64,000 nucleotides of DNA from Pseudomonas proteolytica (GCF_007858275.1 NZ_VFEV01000001.1:1-64000), one strand, 5' to 3'. Shown: positions 27,519 through 40,069, counted from the first letter of the stretch. Notes: generated from the letters alone by a model not told the origin. A program made the numbers and translations.

Positions 27519-28421
27519 TTACAGGTCGCCGTAGCCCAGGGAGCGCAGTGCGCGCTCGTCATCGGACCAGCCACCCTTAACCTTCACCCACAGGTTGAGC
27601 ATGATCTTGGAATCGAACAGCAATTCCATGTCCTTGCGCGCTTCGGTGCCGATGCGCTTGATGCGCTCGCCCTTGTCGCCAATGATGATTTTCTTCTGGC
27701 CGTCACGTTCGACGAGGATCAGCGCATGGATATGCAGGGTCTTGCCCTGCTGCTTGAACTCTTCGATTTCCACGGTGATCTGGTACGGCAGCTCGGCGCC
27801 CATCTGGCGCATGATTTTCTCGCGTACCAGCTCGGCGGCAAGGAAACGGCTGCTGCGGTCGGTGATCTGGTCTTCCGGGAAGAAGTGCTCGTTCTCCGGC
27901 AGGTAGCCAGCGATCACCCGCTCCAGGGCTTCGAGGTTGTGCCCGTGCTGGGCCGAGATCGGCATGATCTGGGCGTTCGGCAGTTGTTCCTGCAACCAGC
28001 TCAGGTGCGGCATCAACTCGGCTTTGTCTTCGATGCGGTCGGTCTTGTTCAGCGCGACGATCAATGGCCCGGTGACGTACTGCACACGCTCCAGCACCAT
28101 CTGGTCTTCATCGGTCCACTTGGTGCGGTCAACCACGAAGATCACCACGTCGACGTCTTTCAACGCCGCCGAAGCAGTCTTGTTCATGTAACGGTTCAGG
28201 GCTTTCTCGCCGCCTTTGTGCATGCCCGGGGTGTCGACATAGACCGCTTGCACGTTGCCTTCGGTCTTGATGCCCAGCATGTTGTGGCGGGTGGTCTGCG
28301 GCTTGCGCGAGGTGATCGCCAGCTTCTGCCCCAGGATATGGTTCAGCAGCGTGGACTTGCCCACGTTGGGACGGCCGACGATGGCAACATAGCCACAGCG
28401 TGTTGCGGTTGAATCAGTCAT
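27519..28421 (-). CDS. era: GTPase Era
   Basis: 300 residues. Era is an essential GTPase that binds the 3' end of 16S rRNA during 30S assembly. G1 GRPNVGKS, G2 region with TTRHNMLG, G3 DTPGMH, G4 NKTD, then a KH domain ([23 protein letters not shown]). The ATG at 28421 lies within the end of rnc (8-base overlap) and has GGAG upstream, so translation is coupled. Confidence 0.97.
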   Translation of the reverse strand: MTDSTATRCGYVAIVGRPNVGKSTLLNHILGQKLAITSRKPQTTRHNMLGIKTEGNVQAVYVDTPGMHKGGEKALNRYMNKTASAALKDVDVVIFVVDRTKWTDEDQMVLERVQYVTGPLIVALNKTDRIEDKAELMPHLSWLQEQLPNAQIMPISAQHGHNLEALERVIAGYLPENEHFFPEDQITDRSSRFLAAELVREKIMRQMGAELPYQITVEIEEFKQQGKTLHIHALILVERDGQKKIIIGDKGERIKRIGTEARKDMELLFDSKIMLNLWVKVKGGWSDDERALRSLGYGDL

Positions 28422-29103
28422 GGCCATTCTCCACGCCCAGGGCAATCAGTGCTGCAGCGGCCGCTACCTGTTCGGCAATACGACGGCTCACACCCTGACC
28501 TCGGCTTTTTTCGTTCAATAAGGTGACTTCGCATTCGACGAAGAACACACGGCAGTGCGGTTCACCCTGGATATCCACCACTTCGTAGCGTGGCAGTTCG
28601 CAGCCGCGCGACTGCAGGAATTCCTGCAGGCGGGTCTTGGGATCCTTGTTGGTATCCACCAGGGTCAGGCTGTCGATTTCCGACGCCAGCCAGGCCATGA
28701 CCCGCTCCTTGGCCACTTCCATCCCGGCATCCAGGTAGATCGCACCGATCAGGGCTTCCAGGGCATCGGCCAGGATCGACTCGCGACGGAAACCGCCGCT
28801 CTTCAACTCACCGGAACCCAAGCGCAGGTACTCGCCCAAGTCAAAACCACGGGCCAGCACGGCCAGGGTCTCGCCCTTCACCAGGCGCGCGCGCAGGCGC
28901 GACAGCTGGCCTTCACGGGCCAGGGGGAAGCGGTTGAACAAGGCTTCGCCAGCGGCGAAGTTGAGAATGGCATCACCCAAAAATTCCAGGCGTTCGTTGT
29001 TGCGCCCGGCAAAACTGCGGTGTGTGAGGGCAAGGACCATCAATTCCTGGTCCTTGAAGGTGTAGCCGAGCTGACGCTCAAGACGACTCAAAGAAACGCT
29101 CAC
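28414..29103 (-). CDS. rnc: Ribonuclease III
   Basis: 229-residue double-strand-specific endoribonuclease that processes rRNA precursors and structured mRNAs. Signature [12 protein letters not shown] near residues 36-47, catalytic acidic [13 protein letters not shown] further on, and a C-terminal dsRNA-binding domain ([14 protein letters not shown] ... [16 protein letters not shown]). It overlaps era. The 154 bases to lepB hold no gene. Confidence 0.97.
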   Translation of the reverse strand: MSVSLSRLERQLGYTFKDQELMVLALTHRSFAGRNNERLEFLGDAILNFAAGEALFNRFPLAREGQLSRLRARLVKGETLAVLARGFDLGEYLRLGSGELKSGGFRRESILADALEALIGAIYLDAGMEVAKERVMAWLASEIDSLTLVDTNKDPKTRLQEFLQSRGCELPRYEVVDIQGEPHCRVFFVECEVTLLNEKSRGQGVSRRIAEQVAAAAALIALGVENGHD

Positions 29104-29230
29104 GGTTTACCTACTTTCAGTACGTGGCGGCAAAGGCCATCGACGATTAACGCTGTGTTCAAATTCAAATCCTGGCAATGCTGTGTGTTGCTCGAGGCCG
29201 GACCAATGTCCAAGCCCCAGAAAAGCATTC

Positions 29231-29250
29231 GGCGCTGTGTTCACAGCGCC
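29231..29250 (-). terminator. Hairpin between lepB and rnc, possible attenuator
   Basis: GGCGCTGTG and CACAGCGCC pair perfectly around two bases, eight bases after the lepB stop. On the coding strand a short TTTT run follows five bases later. The T tract is weak, so partial termination or RNA processing is as likely as full termination. Confidence 0.5.
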
Positions 29251-29257
29251 GCATGGA

Positions 29258-30112
29258 TTACTTGATCAGCCCCACCCGCGAGAAGTTCGGCAGGTGGCTG
29301 AGTTTGGGTTCCGGCCAGCTCATCCAGACCGCGAAGGCCTTGCCGACGATATTCTGGTCGGGAACCATGCCCAGCAGCTCCTTGGGAATGCTTGGATCGT
29401 CCCAGTAGCGGCTGTCATTGGAGTTGTCGCGGTTGTCGCCCATCATGAAGTAGTGCCCGGCAGGCACGGTCCACTGGTTGTCGGGCGGCGAACGGTAGCG
29501 GCTCATTTCCTTGCGGATCTGGTGCTCTACCGCCCCGAGTTTTTCCTCGTACAGCTCGGCGCTGCCCAGGGTGTTCGGCTCGGAACCGATGAGTTTCTCG
29601 GCCACCGACTCGCCATTGACGAACAGGCGCTTGTCGCTGGTGTAGCGAATCACGTCACCCGGCAGGCCGACCACACGCTTGATGTAGTTGACGTTCGGGT
29701 CGCTTGGGTAGCGGAACACCATCACATCGCCGCGTTGCGGATCACCCACCTCGATGATTTTCTTGTCGATCACCGGCAAGCGGATCCCGTAGGAAAACTT
29801 GTTCACCAGGATGAAGTCGCCGACATCCAGGGTTGGCTTCATCGACCCCGAAGGGATCTGGAACGGCTCCACCAGAAACGAGCGCAGCACCAGCACGATG
29901 AACAACACCGGGAAGAACGACTTGCCGTATTCAACCAGCAAGGGCTCTTTGTTCAGCTTCTCGATCACCACGCCATCGGGCTGGCTGACGCTGCCCTGAT
30001 AGGACGCGATGGCCGCCCGACGACGCGGGGCGAAGAACACCAGATCGAGCAGCGCCAGGAGACCACAGACGGCAACGGCGATGACCAGCAACAGCGGGAA
30101 ATTTAGTGACAT
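29258..30112 (-). CDS. lepB: Signal peptidase I
   Basis: 284 residues. It is the inner-membrane protease that cuts Sec and Tat signal peptides. Two N-terminal membrane helices (about 4-27 and 64-80), catalytic Ser90 in PSGSMKPTL and Lys145 in YIKRVVGLPGD, and the GDNRDNSNDSRYW block. Follows lepA by five bases, so it is co-transcribed. Confidence 0.97.
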   Translation of the reverse strand: MSLNFPLLLVIAVAVCGLLALLDLVFFAPRRRAAIASYQGSVSQPDGVVIEKLNKEPLLVEYGKSFFPVLFIVLVLRSFLVEPFQIPSGSMKPTLDVGDFILVNKFSYGIRLPVIDKKIIEVGDPQRGDVMVFRYPSDPNVNYIKRVVGLPGDVIRYTSDKRLFVNGESVAEKLIGSEPNTLGSAELYEEKLGAVEHQIRKEMSRYRSPPDNQWTVPAGHYFMMGDNRDNSNDSRYWDDPSIPKELLGMVPDQNIVGKAFAVWMSWPEPKLSHLPNFSRVGLIK

Positions 30113-30117
30113 AGGAC

Positions 30118-31917
30118 CTAACTATCCAACCTGAGCACCGCAAGGAAGGCTTCTTGTGGAATTTCCACGTTGCCCACTTGCTTCATGCGTTTTTTACCGG
30201 CCTTTTGCTTCTCAAGCAGCTTGCGCTTACGGCTCACGTCGCCACCGTAGCATTTGGCCAGTACGTTCTTTCTGAGTGCCTTGACGGAGGTCCGCGCAAT
30301 GATCTGCCCGCCAATGGCGGCCTGGATCGCGACGTCGAACATCTGGCGCGGAATCAGTTCTTTCATCTTCTCGGTAAGCTGGCGGCCTTTGTAGTGCGCA
30401 TTGTCCTTGTGGACGATGAGCGCCAGGGCATCCACCTTGTCACCGTTGATCAATACATCGAGCTTCACCAGATTGGCCGATTGATAACGGTCGAAATGGT
30501 AATCCAGCGAAGCATAGCCGCGACTGGTGGATTTGAGACGGTCAAAGAAGTCCAGGACCACTTCGTTCATCGGCAAATCATAGGTCACTTGGACCTGGGT
30601 ACCGAGGAACAGCATGTCGTGCTGTACGCCACGCTTTTCGATACACAGGGTAATGACGTTACCCAGGTGCTCTTGCGGCACAAGAATATTGGCCCGCACG
30701 ATCGGTTCGCGCATGTCTTCGATGGACGACAGATCCGGCAGCTTGGACGGGTTGTCGACGTAAATCGTTTCACCGGTTTTCAGCGCCAGCTCAAAAATAA
30801 CCGTCGGCGCGGTGGTGATCAGGTCCAGGTCGTACTCGCGCTCCAGGCGCTCCTGGATGATCTCCATGTGCAGCATGCCCAGGAACCCGCAGCGGAAACC
30901 GAAGCCCAGGGCGTCGGAGCTTTCCGGGGTGTACTGCAACGACGAGTCGTTGAGGGTCAGCTTCTGCAGGGCTTCGCGGAAGTCCTCGAAGTCGTCGGAG
31001 CTGACCGGGAACAGGCCGGCGTAGACCTGTGGCTGGATGCGCTTGAAACCTGGCAGCACGTCGACATCAGGCGTCGAGCTCAAGGTCAGGGTGTCACCGA
31101 CCGGTGCACCGTGGATGTCCTTGATACCGGCGATGATGAAGCCTACTTCACCGGCTTTCAGGTCAACGGTGGCGGTGTGTTTCGGGTTGAATACACCGAC
31201 GCTGTCCACCAGGTGGATCTTGCCGGTGGACTTGACCAGGATCTTGTCGCCCTTCTTCACCCGGCCATGGCGCACACGTACCAGGGAGACAACGCCCAGG
31301 TAGTTGTCGAACCAGGAGTCGATGATCAACGCTTGCAGCGGATCTTCGATGTTGCCGGTGGGGGCCGGAATGGTCTTGACCAGGCGTTCGAGCACTTCGT
31401 CGACGCCCAGGCCGGTCTTGGCGCTGCACTCGACGGCGTCGGTGGCGTCAATGCCGATGATTTTTTCGATTTCTTCCTTCACCCGGTCCGGATCGGCCTG
31501 TGGCAGGTCGATCTTGTTCAGCACCGGCATGACTTCCAGGCCCTGCTCGATGGCGGTGTAGCAGTTGGCCACGGACTGGGCTTCTACGCCCTGACCCGCG
31601 TCCACCACCAGCAACGCGCCTTCACAGGCCGCCAGGGAACGGCTGACTTCGTAGGTGAAGTCGACGTGGCCCGGGGTGTCAATGAAGTTCAGTTGGTACT
31701 TGATACCGTCTTTGGCGGTGTAGTACAGGGTAACGCTGTGGGCCTTGATGGTGATCCCGCGCTCGCGTTCGAGGTCCATGGAGTCCAGGACCTGGGCTTC
31801 CATTTCACGCTCGGCAAGGCCGCCGCACATCTGGATGAATCGATCGGCCAGCGTCGACTTACCATGGTCAATGTGGGCGATGATGGAGAAATTGCGGATA
31901 TGACTCAAATCACTCAC
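30118..31917 (-). CDS. lepA: Elongation factor 4 (LepA)
   Basis: 599-residue translational GTPase that acts on the ribosome during initiation/back-translocation stress. G1 [11 protein letters not shown]3 DTPGHVDF, G4 NKID, EF-G-like domains and the LepA-specific C-terminal domain ending in a basic stretch ([18 protein letters not shown]). First gene of the lepA-lepB run. Its upstream neighbour here is lptG, not mucD as in P. aeruginosa. Confidence 0.98.
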   Translation of the reverse strand: MSDLSHIRNFSIIAHIDHGKSTLADRFIQMCGGLAEREMEAQVLDSMDLERERGITIKAHSVTLYYTAKDGIKYQLNFIDTPGHVDFTYEVSRSLAACEGALLVVDAGQGVEAQSVANCYTAIEQGLEVMPVLNKIDLPQADPDRVKEEIEKIIGIDATDAVECSAKTGLGVDEVLERLVKTIPAPTGNIEDPLQALIIDSWFDNYLGVVSLVRVRHGRVKKGDKILVKSTGKIHLVDSVGVFNPKHTATVDLKAGEVGFIIAGIKDIHGAPVGDTLTLSSTPDVDVLPGFKRIQPQVYAGLFPVSSDDFEDFREALQKLTLNDSSLQYTPESSDALGFGFRCGFLGMLHMEIIQERLEREYDLDLITTAPTVIFELALKTGETIYVDNPSKLPDLSSIEDMREPIVRANILVPQEHLGNVITLCIEKRGVQHDMLFLGTQVQVTYDLPMNEVVLDFFDRLKSTSRGYASLDYHFDRYQSANLVKLDVLINGDKVDALALIVHKDNAHYKGRQLTEKMKELIPRQMFDVAIQAAIGGQIIARTSVKALRKNVLAKCYGGDVSRKRKLLEKQKAGKKRMKQVGNVEIPQEAFLAVLRLDS

Positions 31918-32018
31918 GGATCAACACTCAAAAAGGCTGCAGGCAGATTGCCCGCTGAAAAATAGCCGGGAATTGTACCTGATGCTCGGGCCAGACGTCA
32001 TCTTTGGCGACCAATAAC

Positions 32019-32052
32019 AAAAATGCCCCGTTCTTGCGAATGGGGCATTTTT
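32019..32052 (-). terminator. Terminator after lptG (works in both directions)
   Basis: AAAAATGCCCC and GGGGCATTTTT pair around a 12-base loop. A/T runs flank both sides. It lies 17 bases beyond the lptG stop and ends lptFG transcription before the lepA promoter. Confidence 0.92.
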
Positions 32053-32069
32053 TGTTCAACACGTGCGAA

Positions 32070-33149
32070 TCAACCGGCCCGCCGCAGCAGCCAGAACCCG
32101 GCCAGGGCACAGATGCCGGTCGGCACCAGCACCGCAAACAGCGGCGAGAAGCCGAATACCAGGCTCGACGGCCCCAGCAGGTCCTGGGCAATGCGGAAGG
32201 TGAAACCGACCAATACCCCGGTAAATACACGCTGGCCCAGGGTTACCGAGCGCAACGGGCCGAAAATAAACGAAATCGCCATCAGCACCAGTGCGGCGGT
32301 CACCACCGGCTGCAACACCTTGACCCAAAATGCCAACCAGTAGCGGCCGTTGTTCAGGCCCTGCTCCTTGAGGTAGTGGATATAGCTCCACAAACCGGAG
32401 ATCGGCAGGCTTTCCGGAATCATCACCACGGTATTGAGCAGTTCCGGCTTAAGCGCGATGTCCCAGGCCTGGGTCGGCTCGTTGATCACTTCGGTGCTGG
32501 CCTCGGTGCCTTTGCCAGGATTGCGGAAATGGGTGGTGGTGACATCGCTCAACACCCACTGGTTGTCACTGAACTGTGCCCGCTTGGCAAAGCTCGACGA
32601 CAGCATGTGGCGCTCGTCATCAAATCGATAGCGAGTGACACCCACCAGCAGGCCGCCGGGTTGCACCGCGTTGATGTGAATGAATTCATCACCCTGGCGG
32701 TGCCACAGGCCCCGCTTGGAGCTCTGGGCATCGCCCGAACCCTGGGCCAGCGCACGGTTGGCCTGGGCCGTGGTTTCCGCCGGTGGCGCCACGTATTCGC
32801 CGATCAGCACGCTGGCGGCCATCAGCAGCAGCATGGGTTTCATCACGGCCCAGACGATACGGGCAATGGACACCCCGGCTGCGCGCATGATGGTCAGTTC
32901 GCTGTTGCTGGCCAGGCTGCCCAGGCCGATCAGGCAACCGATCAGCGCGGCCATCGGCATCATGTCGTAGAGCCGGCGCGGCGCGGTCAGCGCCACATAG
33001 CTCAGTACGTCAGTGACCGTATAGGTATCGGTGACGTTGCCCACTTCATCAATGAAGGCAAACAACGACGCCAGGCCGAGGATGATGCCCAATACCGCCA
33101 GGATGGCGACCAGTACGCTGCTACCGATGTAGCGATCCAACTTACCCAC
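32070..33149 (-). CDS. lptG: LPS export ABC transporter permease LptG
   Basis: 359 residues. One half of the LptFG permease pair that, with LptB2, extracts lipopolysaccharide from the inner membrane and passes it to LptC/LptA. Six membrane helices split by a periplasmic beta-jellyroll (about residues 110-270). GTG start with AAGGAG upstream, overlapping the lptF stop by eight bases. Confidence 0.95.
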   Translation of the reverse strand: MGKLDRYIGSSVLVAILAVLGIILGLASLFAFIDEVGNVTDTYTVTDVLSYVALTAPRRLYDMMPMAALIGCLIGLGSLASNSELTIMRAAGVSIARIVWAVMKPMLLLMAASVLIGEYVAPPAETTAQANRALAQGSGDAQSSKRGLWHRQGDEFIHINAVQPGGLLVGVTRYRFDDERHMLSSSFAKRAQFSDNQWVLSDVTTTHFRNPGKGTEASTEVINEPTQAWDIALKPELLNTVVMIPESLPISGLWSYIHYLKEQGLNNGRYWLAFWVKVLQPVVTAALVLMAISFIFGPLRSVTLGQRVFTGVLVGFTFRIAQDLLGPSSLVFGFSPLFAVLVPTGICALAGFWLLRRAG

Positions 33150-34269
33150 GAGCCATCTCCTTCATGCCGCGACGGCTCTGCATTTTCAAACGAATCGGTT
33201 CCCAGTACAGCAGGCCCAGGCCAATCATCAGGAAGATGCCGTGGACCCACCACAACCCCAGGGTCGGCGACAGCTTGCCCTTCTCCAGGGAGCCACGGGC
33301 GGAAATCAGGATGGTCAGGTAGGCCATGTACAAAAGGATCGCCGGCAGCAACTTGAGGAAGCGGCCCTGACGCGGGTTGACCCGGGACAGTGGCACCGCC
33401 ATCAAGGTGACGATAAACACCAGCAACGGCAGGGAAATACGCCATTGCAGCTCGGCAATCGAGCGCCGTTCCTGGCTGCCGATCAGGGCCTGGGTCGGGA
33501 TCGCATCGCGGTCGGTGACCTCGTTGCTCACGTCCGGCCGGGCCAGCATGACGCCATAGGTGTCGTACTTGATGGCGCGGTAGTCGGCCTGGCCGGGGCT
33601 GCCGTCGTAGCGATAGCCGTTTTCCAGGATCAGGTAGCGGCTGCCGTCCGGACGCACTTCCTGGCGCCCGCTATCGGCCACCAACACGGAAATGCCACGG
33701 TCTTTCTTGTCCTGGCCCAGGCGTTTCTCGGAGATGAATACACCACCGAGGTTGGCCCGATCATCGGTCATGCGCTCGGTGTAGGTCACCCGGGTGCCGT
33801 CGTTGAGCGCCTGGAAGCGGCCCGGCTCGAGGGTGTCGAACTCGGTCATGGCGTCCTGCTTGTTGAGCACCAGCTGAAACTGCATGGCACCCTGGGGGGC
33901 CAGGCTCAGGCTTAGCCAGGCCACCACCAGCGCCACGCCGGTGGCCGGAACCATGGTCATGGCCAACAGGCGCTGCTGGCTCATGCCGGTGGCCGACAGT
34001 ACGGTCATCTCGCTTTCGAGATAGAGCCGGCCATAGGCCAGCAGGATCCCGAGAAACAGCCCCAGGGGCAGGATCAGTTGCAGGAAGCCTGGCAGGCGAA
34101 AACCCATGATCAGGAACAGAGAACCCGGATCCAGGGCACCCGAGGCAGCCTGGGCCAGGTATTTGACGAAACGACCACTCATGATGATGACCAGCAATAC
34201 CGCACTCACGGCACTCAGGGTCAGCAGGACTTCGCGGGACAGATAACGGAAGACGATCAAACCAGACAC
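33142..34269 (-). CDS. lptF: LPS export ABC transporter permease LptF
   Basis: 375 residues. Partner of LptG, with the same layout: three helices, a periplasmic jellyroll (about 110-270, with TRVTYTERMTDDRANLGGVFISE), then three helices ending LGLWWVHGIFLMIGLGLLYWEPIRL. It probably starts at a GTG (MSGLIVFRYLSREVLL); the ribosome site is weak. Divergent from pepA, as in E. coli and other Pseudomonas. Confidence 0.95.
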   Translation of the reverse strand: MSGLIVFRYLSREVLLTLSAVSAVLLVIIMSGRFVKYLAQAASGALDPGSLFLIMGFRLPGFLQLILPLGLFLGILLAYGRLYLESEMTVLSATGMSQQRLLAMTMVPATGVALVVAWLSLSLAPQGAMQFQLVLNKQDAMTEFDTLEPGRFQALNDGTRVTYTERMTDDRANLGGVFISEKRLGQDKKDRGISVLVADSGRQEVRPDGSRYLILENGYRYDGSPGQADYRAIKYDTYGVMLARPDVSNEVTDRDAIPTQALIGSQERRSIAELQWRISLPLLVFIVTLMAVPLSRVNPRQGRFLKLLPAILLYMAYLTILISARGSLEKGKLSPTLGLWWVHGIFLMIGLGLLYWEPIRLKMQSRRGMKEMARG

Positions 34270-34521
34270 TCCAGGGTTGTCAGGCTAAGGCGGCCAAACA
34301 AGCAAGCATATCAAGTCGCCCCGTTGACACGGGCCGGCGAAAAAGATGGCGCATTATCCTGTGATTGTCGGCGCCTGTCACGGAGCTTGCTCACACCGGT
34401 GCACAAAGCTGGCCTCAAGGGTTGTCAGGCTCGGGCGGCGCGGTACAAACTGCGGGCTTTGTCGCGGTCACCCACAGGTGGCCCAGCCTACAGGCCGGAG
34501 TACAGACTCCAGGCTCTTTGA

Positions 34522-36033
<1,512 letters not shown>

Positions 36034-36055
36034 ACATCACGGCCCCTGCTTGACC

Positions 36056-36158
36056 CTGTAGGAGCGAGCTTGCTCGCGAAAAACGTCAACGATAACGCGT
36101 ACAGCCTGAATAAACGCGTTGCTCTTGAGTTCTTCGCGAGCAAGCTCGCTCCTACAGG
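36056..36158. repeat. REPIN (ctgtaggagcgagcttgctcgcg family)
   Basis: Arms ctgtaggagcgagcttgctc and gagcaagctcgctcctacag, between pepA and holC within the pepA-holC-valS series. Confidence 0.93.
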
Positions 36159-36189
36159 GGAAAGCATGCAGGCCGCTGCAGGACATGTA

Positions 36190-36618
36190 ATGACCCAAGT
36201 CGACTTCTATATATTGCCCAGCGCCGATCCGTCGGCTCGCCTGGACTTTGCCTGCAAACTCACGGAAAAGGCCTGGCGCATGGGCCACCGCATCTACCTG
36301 CATTGCAGCGACGCCGCCCAGCGTGACGACCTCGATGCCCGCCTGTGGCGCTTCAAGGGTGAGAGCTTCGTGCCCCACGGCCCCGCAGAATCTGAGCCCG
36401 AAGGGCTGGTGGTGCTGGGCTTGGGCGACAGTTGTGGTGATCACCATGATCTATTGGTCAACCTGGACCTGAAAGTGCCGGCCTTCGCCAAGGGTTTCGC
36501 CCGCGTGGCGGAAGTGGTGGTGGAAGACCCGGCTATTCGTCAGGCCGCGCGGGAGAGTTTCCGTTTCTACCGCGAACAGGGCTATTCTCTGCAAGATCAC
36601 CGATTACAGCGACTCTGA
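36190..36618 (+). CDS. holC: DNA polymerase III chi subunit
   Basis: 142 residues. Chi links the clamp loader (through psi) to single-strand-binding protein. The fold begins MTQVDFYIL, followed by FACKLTEKAWRMGHRIYLHCSD and FVPHGPAESEPEGLVVLG, the usual holC blocks. The start at 36190 has AGGA upstream; an upstream open frame would run through the REPIN. Confidence 0.93.
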   Translation: MTQVDFYILPSADPSARLDFACKLTEKAWRMGHRIYLHCSDAAQRDDLDARLWRFKGESFVPHGPAESEPEGLVVLGLGDSCGDHHDLLVNLDLKVPAFAKGFARVAEVVVEDPAIRQAARESFRFYREQGYSLQDHRLQRL

Positions 36619-36622
36619 GCAC

Positions 36623-37009
36623 ATGATGGACACTTCCAACCCGCTAAAACCCTCCGACCACCTGCTGGACGACCTTGAGTCGATCCGCCAGTTGCTGGGT
36701 GATGACAACCTGCAACCGCCGCTGCTGACCGATACCGTCGCAGAAGAGGTGCAGATCCCCCTGCTGTTCGACCTGGTCAACGCCAAGCCCGCCGCTGTCG
36801 AGCCTGTGGAGCCGCCCGTCGTCCAGGCAGAGCCCGCCGCCGAAAAAGCCCCAGACGCCCTGCTGCTGCACCTGGACAACGAACTGCGCGCCGCAGCGCA
36901 ATTGATCATGCAGGACGTGATCGACGACTTTGCCCCGCATATCGAAACCGAGATCAAGCGCCGGATGGATGCGCGCATGGAGCGGTTGCTCAGCCAGTAC
37001 CAGTCCTAA
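36623..37009 (+). CDS. Conserved hypothetical protein between holC and valS
   Basis: 128 residues, acidic and Pro/Ala-rich in the middle (about residues 45-80), with an amphipathic helical C-terminus (LHLDNELRAAAQLIMQDVIDDF ... IKRRMDARMERLLSQY) that may form a coiled coil. No enzyme motif and no signal peptide. It begins four bases after holC, so it is co-translated with it, and Pseudomonads keep a gene of this kind at this place. A role in the replisome is only a guess from position. Confidence 0.75.
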   Translation: MMDTSNPLKPSDHLLDDLESIRQLLGDDNLQPPLLTDTVAEEVQIPLLFDLVNAKPAAVEPVEPPVVQAEPAAEKAPDALLLHLDNELRAAAQLIMQDVIDDFAPHIETEIKRRMDARMERLLSQYQS

Positions 37010-37025
37010 GCCACATAGATATCCC

Positions 37026-37115
37026 CTGTAGGAGCGGGCTTGCCCGCGATGGCGGTGGATCAGTCGATTTGTCGATGACTGACACACCGCTATCGCGGGC
37101 AAGCCCGTTCCCACA
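37026..37115. repeat. REPIN (hybrid ctgtaggagcgggcttgcccgcg type)
   Basis: Left arm gtaggagcgggcttgcccgc pairs with gcgggcaagcccgttcccac; inner segments gatggcggtg / caccgctatc also pair. The two outer ends come from different sub-families (ctgtagg against cccacat). Confidence 0.9.
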
Positions 37116-37222
37116 TTTGCCCCGCGCCAGCCTTGGCCCCTCTCTTCGTCTCGCCCTCTCCCCTATCCCCCGTTATACTTGTCGGCTTTCCTGAATAAAT
37201 GCCAACTAGGGTCCCGCCGCGC

Positions 37223-40069
37223 ATGGATAAGACCTACCAGCCGCACGCCATTGAAACTTCCTGGTACAACACCTGGGAATCCGAGAATTACTTCGCCCCT
37301 CAAGGCGCGGGTGATGCCTACACGATCATGATCCCGCCGCCGAACGTCACCGGCAGCCTGCACATGGGTCACGGTTTCAACAACGCGATCATGGACGCCC
37401 TGATCCGTTTCCGCCGCATGCAGGGTCGCAACACCCTGTGGCAGCCGGGCACCGACCATGCCGGCATCGCCACCCAGATGCTGGTGGAACGCCAACTGGA
37501 AGCCACCGGCCAGAGCCGTCACGACCTGGGCCGCGAGAAATTCCTGGAGAAAATCTGGGAGTGGAAGGACCAGTCCGGCGGCAATATCAGCCGTCAGATC
37601 CGTCGCCTCGGTTCGTCCGTAGACTGGAGCCGCGAGCGCTTCACCATGGACGATGGCCTGTCGGAAGCGGTCAAGGAAGCCTTCGTGCGCCTGCATGAAG
37701 ATGGCCTGATCTACCGCGGCAAGCGCCTGGTCAACTGGGACACCAAGCTGCACACCGCTATTTCCGACCTTGAAGTGGAAAACCACGACGAGAAAGGTTT
37801 CCTGTGGAACCTCAAGTACCCGCTGGCCGACGGCGCCAAGACCGCCGAGGGCAATGACTACCTGATCGTCGCCACCACCCGTCCGGAAACCATGCTCGGC
37901 GACTCCGCCGTGGCCGTTAACCCGAACGATGAGCGCTACCAGGCACTGATCGGCAAATTCGTCGAGCTGCCACTGGTTGGCCGTCGCATCCCGATCATCG
38001 CCGATGATTACTGCGACCCTGAATTCGGCACCGGCTGTGTGAAAATCACTCCGGCCCACGATTTCAACGACTATGAAGTCGGCAAGCGCCACAACCTGCC
38101 GCTGCTGAACATCTTCGACAAGAACGCCGCCATTCTGCCGGCCTGCCAGGTGTTCAACCTCGACGGCACGCTGAACGACAGCATCGACGGCAAGATCCCG
38201 GCCGAATACGCCGGCCTCGACCGTTTCGAAGCGCGCAAGCAGATCGTTGCCGCCTTCGATGCCGCAGGCTTGCTGGTCAGCGTGGATGACCACGCCCTGA
38301 AAGTGCCGAAAGGCGACCGCTCCGGCACCGTGATCGAGCCGTGGCTGACCGACCAGTGGTACGTGTCCACCAAACCGCTGGCAGAACCTGCGATTGCTGC
38401 CGTGGAAGATGGCCGCATCCAGTTCGTGCCCAAACAGTACGAAAACATGTACTTCTCGTGGATGCGTGATATCCAGGATTGGTGCATCAGCCGTCAACTG
38501 TGGTGGGGCCACCGCATTCCGGCCTGGTACGACGAGTCGGGCAAAGTCTATGTAGGGCGTGACGAAGCCGAAGTGCGGGCCAAGCACAACCTCGGCCCGG
38601 ACGTGGCGCTGCAACAGGACAACGACGTACTGGACACCTGGTTCAGCTCTGGCCTGTGGACGTTCTCCACCCTGGGCTGGCCGCAGCAGACCGAATTCCT
38701 CAAGAAATTCCACTCCACCGACGTGCTGGTTACCGGCTTCGATATCATTTTCTTCTGGGTTGCCCGGATGATCATGCTCACCATGCACTTGGTGAAGAAC
38801 GAAGACGGTACCCCGCAGGTACCGTTCAAGACCGTGTACGTGCACGGCCTGGTGCGTGATGGCCAGGGCCAGAAGATGTCCAAGTCCAAGGGCAACGTCC
38901 TTGACCCGCTGGACATCATCGACGGCATCGACCTCGAAACCCTGGTGCAAAAGCGCACCTCGGGCCTGATGCAGCCGAAACTGGCGAAGAAGATCGAGAA
39001 GCAGACCCGCGACGAGTTTGCCGACGGCATCGCCAGCTACGGCACCGACGCCCTGCGCTTCACCTTCTGCTCGCTGGCGTCCACCGGCCGCGACATCAAG
39101 TTCGACATGGGCCGCGTCGAAGGCTACCGCAACTTCTGCAACAAGATCTGGAACGCAGCGCGCTACGTGCTGGACAAGGGCGAAGACTGCGGCCAGAACG
39201 GCGAAGCTTTCGAACTGAGCCTGGCGGATCGCTGGATCATCTCGCAGTTGCAGCGCACCGAAGCCGAAGTGACCCGCCAACTCGACCAGTTCCGTTTCGA
39301 CCTGGCCGCGCAGGCGCTGTACGAGTTCATCTGGAACCAGTATTGCGACTGGTACCTGGAACTGTCCAAGCCCGTGCTGTGGGACGAGAACGCGCCGATC
39401 GAGCGTCAGCGCGGCACCCGCCGCACCCTGGTGCGCGTGCTGGAAGTGGCGCTGCGCCTGGCGCACCCGTTCATGCCGTTCATCACCGAAGAAATCTGGC
39501 AGCGCCTGGCGCCGCTGGCCGGTATCGAAGGCAAGACCATCATGCTGCAACCTTGGCCAGTGGCCAATGAAGCACGCATCGACGAGGCTGCCGAAAGCGA
39601 TATCGAATGGCTCAAGGCCCTGATGCTTGGCACACGCAACATCCGCGCCGAGATGAACATCGGCCCGGGCAAGCCATTGGCGGTGTTCGTGAAGAACGCC
39701 AGCGCCGAAGACCAGCGCCGTCTCACCGAGAACGACGCGCTGCTCAAGAAGCTGGCCAAGCTGGAGTCGATCACCGTATTGGCGGCTGGCGCCGAAGCAC
39801 CGCTGTCCGCTACCGCACTGGTGGGCGAGATGGAAGTGCTGGTGCCGATGGCCGGCCTGATCGACAAAGGCGCCGAACTGGCGCGCCTGGACAAGGAAAT
39901 CCTGCGTCTGCAAGGCGAAGTGCAGCGCGTGGGCGGCAAGCTGTCCAACGCCGCCTTCGTGGACAAGGCCCCGGCCGAAGTCATCGACAAGGAACGCGCC
40001 AAACTGGCCGAAGCCGAACAGGCGTTGGGCAAGCTGGCGGAGCAACATGCGCGGATTTCCAGCCTGTAA
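37223..40069 (+). CDS. valS: Valyl-tRNA synthetase
   Basis: 948-residue class I synthetase that charges tRNA-Val and edits Thr-tRNA-Val. Start motif [31 protein letters not shown] (HIGH box), editing domain around 200-340 ([10 protein letters not shown]), [10 protein letters not shown] (KMSKS) and a C-terminal coiled-coil arm ([19 protein letters not shown]). I use the ATG before DKTYQ, as in other Pseudomonas; an ATG 24 bases upstream is in frame. A TATACT at 37174 may be its -10 element. Confidence 0.98.
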   Translation: MDKTYQPHAIETSWYNTWESENYFAPQGAGDAYTIMIPPPNVTGSLHMGHGFNNAIMDALIRFRRMQGRNTLWQPGTDHAGIATQMLVERQLEATGQSRHDLGREKFLEKIWEWKDQSGGNISRQIRRLGSSVDWSRERFTMDDGLSEAVKEAFVRLHEDGLIYRGKRLVNWDTKLHTAISDLEVENHDEKGFLWNLKYPLADGAKTAEGNDYLIVATTRPETMLGDSAVAVNPNDERYQALIGKFVELPLVGRRIPIIADDYCDPEFGTGCVKITPAHDFNDYEVGKRHNLPLLNIFDKNAAILPACQVFNLDGTLNDSIDGKIPAEYAGLDRFEARKQIVAAFDAAGLLVSVDDHALKVPKGDRSGTVIEPWLTDQWYVSTKPLAEPAIAAVEDGRIQFVPKQYENMYFSWMRDIQDWCISRQLWWGHRIPAWYDESGKVYVGRDEAEVRAKHNLGPDVALQQDNDVLDTWFSSGLWTFSTLGWPQQTEFLKKFHSTDVLVTGFDIIFFWVARMIMLTMHLVKNEDGTPQVPFKTVYVHGLVRDGQGQKMSKSKGNVLDPLDIIDGIDLETLVQKRTSGLMQPKLAKKIEKQTRDEFADGIASYGTDALRFTFCSLASTGRDIKFDMGRVEGYRNFCNKIWNAARYVLDKGEDCGQNGEAFELSLADRWIISQLQRTEAEVTRQLDQFRFDLAAQALYEFIWNQYCDWYLELSKPVLWDENAPIERQRGTRRTLVRVLEVALRLAHPFMPFITEEIWQRLAPLAGIEGKTIMLQPWPVANEARIDEAAESDIEWLKALMLGTRNIRAEMNIGPGKPLAVFVKNASAEDQRRLTENDALLKKLAKLESITVLAAGAEAPLSATALVGEMEVLVPMAGLIDKGAELARLDKEILRLQGEVQRVGGKLSNAAFVDKAPAEVIDKERAKLAEAEQALGKLAEQHARISSL

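Noticed and set aside
30154..31965. Open frame of 603 codons antisense to lepA
   Set aside because: Shadow of lepA, with Val/Gln/His-rich composition typical of antisense frames in GC-rich genomes.
34324..34357. TTGACA and CATTAT considered as a pepA promoter
   Set aside because: The spacing between the two hexamers is 22 bases, too long for sigma-70; no better pair was found.
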